From positions 12,289,741 through 12,353,740 of the forward strand of contig CM028894.1 in the NCBI GenBank assembly GCA_016801885.1: a stretch of 64,000 nt of DNA, in the 5' to 3' direction. The translations under genes and the position numbers were made by a program. The stretch is from Toxotes chatareus (lineage: Eukaryota; Chordata; Actinopteri; Toxotidae). Shown one piece after another: positions 46,601 to 58,117 of this stretch (within the stretch, counting starts at the first letter, position 1; the number at the start of each line of letters is the position of its first letter). Under the pieces are notes generated by a model that was given only the letters and a program-made list of their open reading frames with translations, searched no databases and had not been told where the DNA came from.

Positions 46601-48393
46601 AACACTTCAGAAGACATTATTAGCCACTGTATTAATCATTAATTACCTTCTGACAACAGTCATGTGATAGACTTTATCTGTAAAACAAGCACAAAACATT
46701 CAAACATCTGTTTAAATCTCGTCTGTTTAGGATTATCTGACGTTACCATCACTGGTGACAGCTCAGTGGATATGGGGAAAAAGTACACGTACACGTGCTC
46801 GGCCACGTGTGTCCCATCCTGCACCTTCACGTGGAGCTACATGGGGAAGACTTTCCAGGGTGACCAAATCCAGATACCCATCCTGCCTGGGGGAGAAAAA
46901 CCAAACTATGCCAATCAGCTGGACATCAGCGTTAGTGACTACTCTGTAACTGAACTTCTGACATGTGAGGTCACAAACACAGTATCTAACGCCACTATGG
47001 CCGCCACGAAGAACCTCACTGTCATCGGTGAGTCTGTGATTTTGCATCTATCTGATCTTCAACAAATTCTGTATTGGTTTGAGTTGTATGTCAGCGTGTA
47101 TATAATAATACTCGGTCTTCATGTTCTCTCTGTGCAGACCCATTTTCAGTGCATCCCACCTCTAAGGCCCCGCCGGTTGCAGGTGAGCCTTTCTCTCTGC
47201 AGTGCGTTGGCGTCCAGATGCCAGCCTCCGTTACATGGCTGAAGAACAAATACAGAATGCTTCCATCTGAACAAGTGCACTTCTCCCCTGACAACACCAC
47301 GATGAGCTTCAGTCCTCTCATGCGAGTGGACGCAGGTATATACCAGTGCGTGGTAGCAGAGGCTGGGAACAACAGTCACAACGGGCTGGTTGTAAAGTTT
47401 GGAACCCCCATCCTGTCCGTGGGATACCTGATGAATGTAAACTGTGAGTATACCTCAGCCCTCACCTGAACATGGTAACTGAATGTGCTGATTGCCCAGT
47501 CAGACACAGACCACTGAAAACCTTGTGTTTACATTTTCCAGATGGGCCAGAGGAGGTGATTATTGTGATACCCAACAAAGGGCCGGTGGGCGAGGAGATG
47601 GTCGTCCTGCCTGGATCCACGACAGAGCTGCAGTGTTTAACAGACTGCTTTCCCGTCTGCTCCATCGCCTGGTTTTACCAAGACACACTCCTGTCCACGA
47701 ATGACTCCATACTATTCACACCTGCAACGCCTCCATACAAGGCTGCTCTCAGCTGTGTGGCATTTAACTCTGTGACAGAGAAAAACAGAACAGCTGAGAC
47801 TATCGTGGTGGTGCCCGGTAAGCAAACATCAGGGACTGAAGCAACCGATTACACATCTTTCAAAAACTGAGAAGCTTATTTACATGTCGGCACCTGTTCG
47901 AGCAGCAGACGTATGTTTTAATTCACTTGGTGCAGTTTTAACTTGATTAACAGATGCAGGAATATCAAGATCCAGTAAAAAAAAAAAAAAAGAGACATGG
48001 TTTGGTAACATGTGTCTCTTCGTTTGCAGATGGACCAAAGAAAGTGGTCATATCAGGACCGGACTCTCTCGAAGTTGGGGTCACGGCGAGGTTTACGTGC
48101 TCAGCCCAGTGCAGTCCTTCCTGCAGCTTCACGTGGACCCTGTACGGGAAGACAGTGACGGGCAGCGTGCTCGACATCACTGTGAACCGCCCTGTTTCCA
48201 AGGAGTCCATCAGCTGCCAGGCTGAGAACACGTTCACCGGGAAGACGGCGGTGGTCAGCGAGGTGCTCAGTGTCTCAGGTAAGCTGCTGTTGTAGGTTTG
48301 AGTGTATTTAGAGTTTGTCTGCGGCTGTTATCGAAATCTAAAGCTCTAATTTATGCGCTTTTCACTGCAGAGCCTCACTGGTGTGGATGTTGA
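43634..48393 (+). CDS. Ten-Ig-domain CEACAM-like protein, probably secreted
   Basis: Thirteen exons: 43634-43679, 43876-43926, 44060-44308, 44394-44660, 44756-45052, 45174-45443, 45758-46006, 46091-46357, 46731-47027, 47138-47443, 47542-47817, 48030-48278, 48371-48393; 948 residues, every junction phase 1. A signal peptide (CMLLLTCLAG) and a short linker precede ten one-exon Ig domains. Eight have the C-x3-C-x3-C-x3-W pattern near strand B (for example CSADCYPTCTYTW). Domains 4 and 8 are classical (CVGSQNPASITW, CVGVQMPASVTW, with GLYQCVV/GIYQCVV). Exons 3-6 and 7-10 are a duplicated four-domain cassette. The last exon adds only EPHWCGC, with no membrane span or GPI signal, so the product looks secreted. 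It is a paralogue of the gene at 38796, on the same strand. Function is inferred only from fold; no named orthologue recognised. Confidence 0.87.
44060..45443 (+). repeat. Four-Ig-exon cassette, copy 1
   Basis: Exons 3-6 of the ten-domain Ig gene, 249, 267, 297 and 270 bases long. They correspond one to one with exons 7-10. Shared stretches include GNVTSQGPEL/GNMTSQGQEL, AGPSNIQI, YMGKTFEGDQIQIPIL/YMGKTFQGDQIQIPIL and SPDNITISFSPL/SPDNTTMSFSPL. Confidence 0.9.
45758..47443 (+). repeat. Four-Ig-exon cassette, copy 2
   Basis: Exons 7-10, of 249, 267, 297 and 306 bases. The first three exons match copy 1 exactly in length; the fourth is 36 bases longer because of a 12-codon insertion. Intron positions are kept, while intron lengths differ. 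Confidence 0.9.
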
Positions 48394-49382
48394 GACGCTG
48401 GAGCAAAACTACATTCTCCAGCTCTGCAAACGCTCCGTACACAACGGAGCACACAATACACTTTGGTTATCTTTTCATTAATGACATTTACTGAATGTCC
48501 GTGGCTATATTTGCTCAAGCATTGTGTACTCTGACTGTGATGGACTGGCTGCTTGAAGAGGGTGGTTCCCTGCCTTTAGCACAATGCATGCTGGGACAGG
48601 TTCCAACATCTTTGTGACCCTGAACAAGATTAGACGGGCACAGACGTATGGATCGTGTGCTTGAATAATAAAGTTACTGTGTTTTAATTACACAAGGATA
48701 ACCTCATTTACTTCCATGATGTATGAATATTTGTCTTGCCAAATGATATGCACAATTATACTTAATAAACAATGAAGTCATGTACTTTTGCTGATTACCC
48801 AGTGTCAATTCATCACCCGGCTGACACATCTGAGATTAAGAAATGATAAGTTCAAAACAATTTGGACGTTTGTAGTTGCTGACTAACAGCCCAGACGCAA
48901 ATTAGAAAATACACCTTTATTTGTCGTTCGGTTTTCAACACTTCTATGTCAAACTGACACCTCTATCACTCACAGAGTTTTCAATAGCCAGGTCTTTTTT
49001 TTTTTTTTGACATTGACACTGAGCAGAGGGGTACAATCCCCTAAAAGATGTAGTTGTCTGACTCCATGTTAACACACCAACATGTTTGTAATAAGAAAAG
49101 CTCACAGAGCATCATAAGAGCACCAGTACAATACTGTATGTGCGTACCAAGTTCCACAGCTTCCACAAAATCCTTGTCTTTTAGGGATTCAATTGGATGT
49201 CTTGCTTTTTTTTTTTTTTTTTTTTTTTAAATGGCACGTGAGCCCAAACACGCTGGATGTGCACGCTGCTACTTCAATGAAAGTTTCTTTTGAACTGAAT
49301 ATAACTAAATTGTTTAATTTGCCTTGAATCCAAAGTTTCCGTCTGTGTTGAGTGGTTTGAGTGTGTTGCCTAAAATGAAGCG
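48394..49382. other. Convergent 3' ends of the Ig gene and rpap3
   Basis: The plus-strand Ig gene has AATAAA at 48667-48672 and 48764-48769. The minus-strand rpap3 has its signal (TTTATT on the plus strand) at 48916-48921. A repeat-like piece at about 48580-48655 (GCATGCTGGGACAGGTTCCA, GTGACCCTGAACAAGATTAG) resembles the SINE-type tail seen at 33.3 kb. A poly-T of about 23 lies at 49206-49228. Confidence 0.5.
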
Positions 49383-52300
49383 TCACACACCGTACGTCCT
49401 CTGCAAGGCTGCGACAGACGACTCCTCCAGCTCAGCTCGGTGAAGGAAGTCGAACAGTTCTTTAAGCACTAGAGAAGAGAGAAGTACAGTTATCAACACG
49501 GTGGAAGCTGTGGGTGAAAAAGACACAATGAAAGCGCGAGGCATCTGTAACAGCACATCAGAGAGAGAGACTCCACCTTTCTTCTCCGGGGACGACATGA
49601 ACATGACGGCCATGTCGAAGCGCCTCACGCTTGCCAGGCTGCTGAGGACCTCCAGCGTAACAGCCGCCGCTTCATTCCTACACAAGAGCTGATCTTAATA
49701 TACAACAGTCTTTTAACATTGAATATGGCTGCGCTGAGCGATAACTAAAAGGAACTCACTTTATGTAGAACTCGTGCAGCGTCTTCAGGATCTGATTGAG
49801 GATGTCGGGTTCGAGGGAGTTGTGGAAAATCTTTATGTACGTCTCAGGCTTGATTTGCTGCGAGACAAGACAAAAAAAGGCTGAGAATTCTGGGTAAAAC
49901 AAAACAAAAACATTCTATAATCTGAAGTGTAACAATTTAAGTCATGAAATCTCAACTTTTTCATTAAATGTATGATTTCAGATTGAAGCCATTTTTGCTG
50001 TTTATCTGAACACACAGCTCACCCTCAGGTATCTGTAGATCACTTCAGGCTGCTTTCCGATCCTGCGCAGGTCAGCCTCCAGCTGGAAGCTGTTGGTGGG
50101 TGGAGGAGGCAGGTCTGTTGCTGTTGAGGATGAGCTGGTTGATGGTTCAGGCGGACGACTGATAACCTCCTGCGCTGGTTGTTCTGTCTGTCTGCTGGGA
50201 GGATGTCTGGCGAACACAAGCAGAACATCAGTAATCAATACCAAATTTACCAGACGTGTGAGAAACACAGGCAAACAAACAGAATAATTGACACCATGAA
50301 ATGAAAAGGTGATGATTAAAATGTGTCAAATGGTTTTAATCAATAATAAACCAGGGCCACTTACTGGTCTGAGGCAGGGACGTCTGCTATCTCCTCGATT
50401 TTGATCATCTTGGCGCTGGGTGACGTCGACAGAGGAGAGGATCTGTCCTCGGTCTCCCTCACCACTTCCTGGACAAAGGACTTGGACCCCCCTGATTCCA
50501 CCTGAGGCACTGTTGCCTTTCCACTGACCTCCTCGATGTCAATCCTCTTCAGAGGTTTCTGAGGAACATCAGACAACATGATGATAAAGTTCTATTTCAG
50601 GAACACAGACTGTGTCAGATTGATTCTTGTAGTACAGACTTTCAATTTACGCCCATGTCCCTACTGCCACCTGCTGGACAAATTGTGTCTCATCGCTACG
50701 TTTTTCTGCAAATTACAGATCTGTTAAAATGAGCAACTCACAGTTGAGCGCAGATGTGTTGGTTTGTCAATGGGCTGGACTGTTCTCCTCTGTGAGCTGT
50801 CCTCTGTTTGAAGAAGGCCGGTGGAACCTACGTTCTAACGCAACAAGAGGAAAGAGGCGTTAATGTTTTTGAGTCTGAACTTTATCATTTACTGAAATAC
50901 GGGCACTAGAACTAACATCTGGGTCTTGAAACGTACAGTCTGGAGTTTCTGGAGTTCATTCAAGGCCTGTTTGTTCCCCGGCTCCAGTTTCAGCACCTCC
51001 TGAAAATCTGAGGCACAAACACACACACACACACACACACAAACTATGTTTTTAAGCAACAAAACAGAACAACAAAACTTTTACTCTCATTATTTCAGTG
51101 TAATTCAACACACAGAGTTGTACCTTGTTTTGCCTCCTCCAGTTTCCCTAAAGCCACTCTGGCTGTGCCACGGCGAGCAAAAGCCTTAGAGTAAGTGCTG
51201 TCCAGATAAATGGCTTTAGTGCAGTCGTCCTCTGCTTCCTTATATCTGAAACAAATAGAAAAGCTCTTTGAAAAGAAGATATCCTCTACAGAGGAACAAA
51301 AAAGAATCCTGAAGTAATGTTTTATTTTCTAGCAAAGGGGAAAATGTTGGTGTTGTGCTTACTTCTCCAGCTTGAGGAACGCCATGGCTCTGTTGGCGGG
51401 AAGAAGGACGTTCATGGCGTCTGCCTCCATGCCTCGGCTGTAGCACTCTACAGCTGCTTCGTACTTCCCCTCTTTGAAATACGCATTCCCCTAAAAAGGC
51501 ACATTTACCAAGCATAAACCTGGAAAACTGTTTCCTAATAAACACATTTATTTGTGGAATATCAGGATCTGAATATTTCTCTCTGTACCACACAGTGATG
51601 AAATTCATCTTTAGTGGATCTTGACAAGAAGTGAGTTGCTGCATGAGAGAGTAACTTAGAGTAAAATGAAAATTATGCTTGACAACAGTATCTGTGCACA
51701 TTTCAAGTTTAGCAGTTTCTCACATGTGAGTTTATGAGTCCAGCTGGGAAACTACAGTACAAGTAGAAAACCCACAGAAAAACTTACTCTGTCTTTTTGT
51801 AGAACCGCCTCCTGCTTCCTCTGCTGCTCCTCCATCAGCCTCTGCTGATCAGGGTCGACTGTGGGAGCCTCCTGCGGCTGCACAGTTTCACTCTGAACGG
51901 TTGGCGCCTCATGTCCGAGCTCCTGAAACCAGCAAAGGAAAAGGATCAAACAAAAGAGAGGAAGACTTGAGAAATGAAGCCAACTCGAAATGATAATTTC
52001 GCACTCACCTCTTTGATTTTCTTCACTTCCTTCTGAGCTTCCGTGTTCCCAGGGTCAAGCTTGAGAACCATCTCATAATCTAAACAGAAACAGATTGAGA
52101 TCTCATTGTTAGCTCAGTGCTCTCAAGACTGAGAGACAATCTGATCTTTTTTACTGGTTTGTCACCTTCTAATGCAGATTCGTATTTCTTCAGCGCAAAC
52201 CGTGCTGCTCCTCTTCGTGCATACGCTTTGTAGTAGTTGCTGTCCAGAGCGATCGCCAAGTTGCAGTCAGACTCTGCCACGGCATACCTGCAAAGAGCAA

Positions 52301-53208
52301 AGTCTTGTTAATTTACAAAGCAACAAAACAAAACATGTCATATGGTCTTTCAGCACAATACAGCAGATGTGTGATCTACTTTTTGAGTCTGAAGAAGGAG
52401 GTGGCTCGGTTAGCGGGAAGCACAGGGTTGTAAGGATCTGCACCCATCCCTCTGGTGTAACATTCGATGGCGTCGTCATACTTCCCCTCTTTGAAAAAGT
52501 TATTACCCTGAAAATAAAAACAAAATATTTTAGGAAAGGAATCATTTTCATCTCCACTTCATTTATTCATGTGAAGTATTTCTTGTGCAGTGTTTACCTT
52601 TTCCTTCTCTGCCAGTGCTTTCTCCTGATCAACTGCTGCTTCCTCTGAGTCAGAATCATTTGACTCTGCTGGACTTTCCTCTTTATCCATCTCTGTCAGA
52701 GCCTTGTCCTGCAAACACAGAAGCACAGATCATGAGTCTGCTGTTCCACCACTTCACTGATTCTTAGAAATATATCTTATAAGGATGCATTAGCTACCAC
52801 ATCAAACTTGTCCCATGATTGATAGTCGTATGCTTTTATCCGCGATGGCTGGCTGGGCTCTTTTGCATTTGTGTCACCATTTCCATCAGGCTCCATCTTC
52901 TTCTTCTTTTCCCTCTTCTTTGTTTTGTAGTTCTTATTGCGCACAGGTGGGAGTTTCTTCAACAACACATAAAATAAAGATGCTTACATCTTATTGAACA
53001 TATATTGAACACGACCTTCTCCTGAAGTGGACGAACATATACAGCAAGATCAAACCTGAACCTCCTGGACTCTTCCTGTCCTCAGCTCCTCGTCCCTCTT
53101 CTTCATGTCTGTCTCCCAGCTGTCCAGCTCCTTCATGAAGCTGTGCAGGTCCTCCGCGTTTTGCCGCATCTGAAGCTGTAACTCAATGGCTTTGTTTCCC
53201 CCGGACAT
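49383..53208 (-). CDS. rpap3: RNA polymerase II-associated protein 3
   Basis: Sixteen exons on the minus strand: 53056-53208 (ATG), 52798-52956, 52598-52708, 52380-52507, 52166-52287, 52009-52079, 51788-51922, 51363-51490, 51124-51245, 51007-50937, 50742-50834, 50365-50558, 50023-50206, 49760-49857, 49577-49677, 49383-49468; 651 residues against 665 in human. Two TPR blocks lie at ~135-245 (GNNFFKEGKYDDAIECYTRG, ARRGAARFALKKYESAL) and ~290-400 (GNAYFKEGKYEAAVECYSRG, ARRGTARVALGKLEEAK). The RPAP3 C-terminal domain is at ~530-645 (NSFQLEADLRRIGKQPEVIY, RRFDMAVMFMSSPEKK). The two TPR blocks have parallel exon structures (128, 122 and 71 bases each). RPAP3 is the HSP90/HSP70-binding subunit of the R2TP co-chaperone, which assembles RNA polymerases, snoRNPs and PIKK kinases. 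An in-frame upstream ATG at 53244 exists, but MSGGNKAIELQLQ matches the family start. Confidence 0.95.
51017..51041. repeat. (CA)n microsatellite
   Basis: Short CA array in the rpap3 intron beside the acceptor side of the exon at 50937-51007. Confidence 0.9.
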
Positions 53209-54145
53209 GTTATTCCCTGTGAAACCGACATTTGTTTTGGACAAATTCTTGACACTTGTTAGTGTAGTTGTTGTCTTGAAGTCCGTATTGCAGCCAAAAA
53301 GAAAATACGAGAATCACGCTGTCATGCGTTCGAAGCTAGCAGCTAGCTAGAAGAAACGTTAAGAGAGAATAAAGTGAATAAAAGGGACTCTGTAGTTACT
53401 TGAACCCTGTAACGTACCTGTCACTTCTCTCCTCGGCTGATAAACACAGTTAAAGTGTAGCTGTAAAGAGTTTGTCGAAGTACTACAACAAAACGTGTCG
53501 TTATTCACCGCTTTGTGTTTATGTCCGGAGCCATGACAGCCGTGGTGATGCTGCTCCTGCGCCAGGCGTAACCAAAGATCATCTATGAAAAAAATAGATG
53601 GTCTACCCCTAAAGGTTTTGACGCACTTGTCACTTTGCAAAAGTTTCCTCCAAACAACAACATTCAGTGAGTATCGATTTAAAGTTTTGGAAGATGCACA
53701 TCAACGTTTTTGTGACTCTGTAATGTCTGTTATTGCGTTATACAGGCAAACATGTCTACATAAAAATGCCCCTGAGCGTCTACTGGTTTTGGACCACACA
53801 TTCAGCTTCAAGTTGACAACTTTCCTGCATGTCCTGAATAGACGATCTATACCGTACACTAGTCTCTAACGAAACTTCATTTTTAAAAGCGCACATTTTA
53901 TTACTTTTTTTATATATATATATATATATATTTCAATAAAATGAATTGTATTTATTGACTTCTATGTTTAACAGTGATTTAAATTAAATTAAAAAAAGAA
54001 AAGAAAAAAAAATCCTGTTCATTACCTTTGACCTACTGCTACCATGTAATCTGCAAAACAGTAATGACCTCTCGTGCTAGCTAGCGGTAGCTAACCAGGG
54101 GGACTTAATGCTAACATTTCCCACTTGTAGGCAACGTTTCTCACA
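53209..54145. promoter_or_regulatory. Bidirectional promoter region between rpap3 and atp23
   Basis: The start codons of rpap3 (minus) and atp23 (plus) are 937 bases apart, facing away from each other. The rpap3 side (53.2-53.55 kb) should contain its 5'UTR and possibly a non-coding first exon: TTCACAG lies directly before the ATG context on the minus strand. A (TA)n run sits at 53911-53930. No other exon is visible. Shared control is inferred from the arrangement. Confidence 0.55.
53911..53930. repeat. (TA)n microsatellite
   Basis: Ten TA units after a poly-T run, in the rpap3-atp23 intergenic region. Confidence 0.9.
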
Positions 54146-55949
54146 ATGGACCAGACTAAACAAGAGGAGGAATATGGATACGACTTATTCCCGGAGAGGC
54201 ACACGGGGAAGTACAAGAAGGGATCCATCGCGGAGAGTCTGTTCACTTTCAACCACAAGTGTCAGGTCATGTTACAGTTTGCAATGGAAACTAGTGAGTG
54301 TTCTCGTTAGCTAATCAACCATTTTAAAGAGAATGGCATTTCGGATATATTGCATTATACAGAAGTTTCTTTCCGTTGTGGTTGTGATTAATATACCTGT
54401 GCAACATTAATGCTTAACCCGTTGTATGATTAGCAACTAACGTTAGCTAGCTCAGCGTTAGCTAGCAGTGCTAGCTCCTGTCAGTGATTGCTGATCACAT
54501 TTAGCTCTAACCGGTCTCTGTCTCCTTTAGGTCCGTATGCCAAACTCCTCCTCAGTGCCATGAAAAGTTCAGGGTGGTTAGTATGTGTTTTAAACAAATT
54601 ACGCCTGTATTTGCCCTTTTTATGTTTTGTTTTGTTTTGTTTTACTTTAATTATTTTGCAAATGTTGTTGCAGCTAATAGTAGTTCTGTTAATAAATAAT
54701 ATTAATAATAATAATAATAGTGTCATGTTAAGTAAATAAACAGTAAACAGACTTGACTGGTACTACATACACCAGCTAACATGGCTAGGTCCTTAAAATG
54801 AGCCTGTGCCGTTTAATATTGTATTTAATAAGGTTTGCTCTCTCCACTTCACTGGCACTTTTAACACTTTGAAAATATTTTAACAGCAATTTAAGTTTGA
54901 GCTGGTTTGTTTTGGAGACTTCAAACCTTAAAAGATTATCACTGCAGCAAAGTAAACAGATTAAATAGCATCAGCATGACTTTACTTTGTCCTCTGAACA
55001 CAGCAAAGTATTCAAAGATCGACATTTCTCCTGTGAAGATTGCGATGGGACCGTCAGCGGTGGCTTCGATGCAGCTTCTTCTCAAGTAAGAAAGATAAAG
55101 GCAGTATAGAAATATATATATATGTACATATTGCAGATTGAGCTGGAATAAGACAACTTGTCAGTGGTGATGATGTGTGTTTCCTTTTGTAGATTGTTTT
55201 GTGTCAGAACAACATCCACCAGCAGTCCCACATGAACAGAGTGGTCACACATGAGCTCATCCACGCCTTTGATCACTGCCGGGCCCATGTGGACTGGTTC
55301 AGTAACCTAAGACATCTAGCTTGTTCTGAGGTGAGTGAAAATGTGTTCAACACACTGCATTTACTTCATATGCCATATCGATTCTAGACTGATTGAGTTT
55401 TATTTTTGCCAGTGAACCTTTGTCATTATGTCCCGGGCGGTCGTCATGGATGAACCATGGATGTTATCATTTTCTCTTTGACTCAGTGGTAGTTTTTTTT
55501 CTAATATAAGAGAAGCAAATAAAAGTCTCATGTTCTTTGTATGTATAAATTTTGTGTCACTGTTTCAGATTCGGGCAGCTAACCTCAGTGGTGACTGCTC
55601 CTTTAGCAATGAAATGGCCAGATTCAACTTCGGCTTGAAGCAGCATCATCAGGTACCTGCTTTAGGATAAAGGTGAACTCTGAATGGTAGTTGTCAGCTC
55701 CATCTCTCTAATCCAACTCTTAACTCACTATATTTCCCCCAACAGCAATGCGTCAGAGGCCGCGCCCTCCGCTCCATCCTGGCTGTGAGGAAAATTAACC
55801 GAGAGGAGGCAGAGAAAATAGTGGACGAGGTCTTCGAGACATGTTTCAACGACCATGTGCCCTTCGGACGAATCCCGCACAGCAAAAAGGATGCCAAGTT
55901 TGCCTACAGAGATTATGAGAACAGAGATCGATACTACGCAAACCTTTAG
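54146..55949 (+). CDS. atp23: Mitochondrial inner membrane metalloprotease ATP23 homologue
   Basis: Six exons: 54146-54293, 54531-54576, 55004-55085, 55193-55330, 55569-55652, 55746-55949; 233 residues (human about 246). The zinc metalloprotease motif HELIH is at residues 112-116, followed by [12 protein letters not shown], the signature of the ATP23/XRCC6BP1 family. The conserved cysteine-rich start of the domain ([15 protein letters not shown]) and the C-terminal [10 protein letters not shown] and YENRDRYY are present. In yeast Atp23 processes Atp6 and helps assemble the F1Fo ATP synthase; in human the protein was first found as Ku70-binding protein 3. The exon 2 end was placed so that the split codon gives the conserved SGC. 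Divergent from rpap3. Likely poly(A) signals are ATTAAA at 56426 or 56451. Confidence 0.93.
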
Positions 55950-58117
55950 TGTCGTCACGTTCTCATTTTACTCCTAAGGGTGCTGTGACTGGCGGTGATG
56001 CTGACACGAGCTTGGCAGCATCAGGGCCTTGGCCAGCATAAAAGCCTCAACAGAATGACTGTGTGTTGAAAACAATCATATGCTTTCAGAAGGGATATTC
56101 AGAGAATGATTCGTCCTTGGAATATTAAAGCAAAGGAAGGAGCTACAGTACATTTCGTTTTCTACCTTTCGGACACAAATTCTGTAAAAAGGGATCGTAA
56201 GGACTGATTTTGCTCTGTGTGTGAAGTATTAGCTGAGGCACCAGTGATTTTTGTCATTTTGTTTTTAGGTGATCGATGGGTGCTTTTAAGGAAATACACG
56301 ATTTCCTTTCTGTCCATTAGTGTTTGCTGTGAAAGTCCTTTGATGACAACCAAGGATGTATTTCTCTGACTGTTGGTTCTTCATCTTGTTGCCACTAATT
56401 TCTTGTAAATAGAGCTGATGCTTAAATTAAACAGAATCAAATGTATTTGAATTAAAGTTCGATTCCTCTGAAAAAGTATGATTTTTATGTTTGTGTCTCA
56501 CCTTTTCGAGACTTTAAACTACCTCAGAGTTGTTTCTGAGTACAAAAGGTGCCTGTTGCATTCAACCTTGGAACAAAATGTTTGAATTTCTGACTTTGCG
56601 AACGAGGATAAGTAAGTATATTACTGATTATAACACATTTATGTTTAATCCTGTGAGAGGAAAGTGAGAAAAGTTTTTCCACAACAACACAGTCAACTTT
56701 GTTCACATCTGTGCCGCCACAGTAAAATGTCATTGCTGAGATCTTTATTGGACATTAGCATTTAAAGAACCTCGTATCCCTCCACAAAGATTAATGAGGG
56801 AAAAAGTTATAAGGGAATTAGCCTCATAATCCCCCTTCCTCCTTCATTTCCTCCCCCTCCTCTTCTGCATATCTCAAAGACAACACCCTCTGCATCATAA
56901 TCACAAAGTCACTCAGCGTGTCTGCTGCTGGAGTGTAATATGCCACTTATCTATAGTCTCTACTTAGAAAACACGACGGACACACAAGATGAGTGTGGGC
57001 TCGAACAACAACAAGGCGAGTGGGTGGGATAGGACGAGCAAAGAAGATTAGGTTACTTTTAAAGCTTAACAGAGAAAATGGTGAGAACAGCTTCAAGGCA
57101 GCGGGATTAATGGGAGACAAACACAAGACAACAAAATACAGAAATGATATTTGGATTTTGGATGTCATACACCCCAGTACACCCGAGTAAGCTAAATAAA
57201 GAAATCATACAAAACAACAGAATTACCAATGGAATTGTGCACATATCAAATGCTAGCTGCTAAATACATTTGATACAATTAGACATGCCAAACAAGCCTG
57301 TGCATTTGTAAGTGGACTTATTTCATGCTCGTGTACAGAACTGAAGCCAGGATTTAAGGAACACCAGGTCACGAGTTCAAGTCCTTGCAACAAACCGAAC
57401 CCTCACACTGGAGTCACAGTGACAGCTACGGCTCTTCAATTTAAACTCAACAAACTGTAAACATATTATAAACTTACTTACTTGTTACTGTTAATGTACA
57501 TTATTATTGTTGGCGGGCAAAACACTTTCTCTGACTCCCTGTTACAATAGCTAGAAAACTGTAATGTAATGATGTGTAATGCAATATTTCCCTGCCACAT
57601 GATTCATTATTAATGCCCTAGTGTGCCATTATATTGTGATCAGTTTGTGTTCTACAGCAGTGAAAACCAAGTCTTAACCCCTCATTCATGTCTGCAATAC
57701 CGTCTAAGTCCACCAGATGGGAGTTTTGACCCACTAATCCTCATCATTAGGCCCAAGAGAGTCCAATCCAGACCTGACAAGGAGCTGGTGTTACTGTTTT
57801 ATTGGTATATATAACTGAATTAATTTCATTGAATCCTGTTCCAGGTGAATGTTGGGCCTTTTATGAGCAGAGATAGGGCACAGTAATCAAGTTGCCGCTG
57901 AGAAGAGTGACGACTTTCATTATTCCATCTATTTAAGCAGGTAGCACCCACTGTGATCTAATTAGGATGCTCCAGCAATGCTGAAATCCCTTCACTAATC
58001 TGCTGTAGGACAACACATTAACCCCGAGAGCACTAATGAACTCATCTCATTAATTAGAATAATGCCAGATTTAGTTGTAGCATGGAGAGGCAATGAAGAG
58101 CGAGGACACCCACTTGC
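55950..58117. other. atp23 3'UTR and gene-free sequence
   Basis: After the atp23 3'UTR (to about 56470) the sequence is AT-rich and has no supported exon on either strand. Several short frames are open, but none has splice signals or a recognisable protein. TAATTA-type words are common from about 57950 on. Confidence 0.5.
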
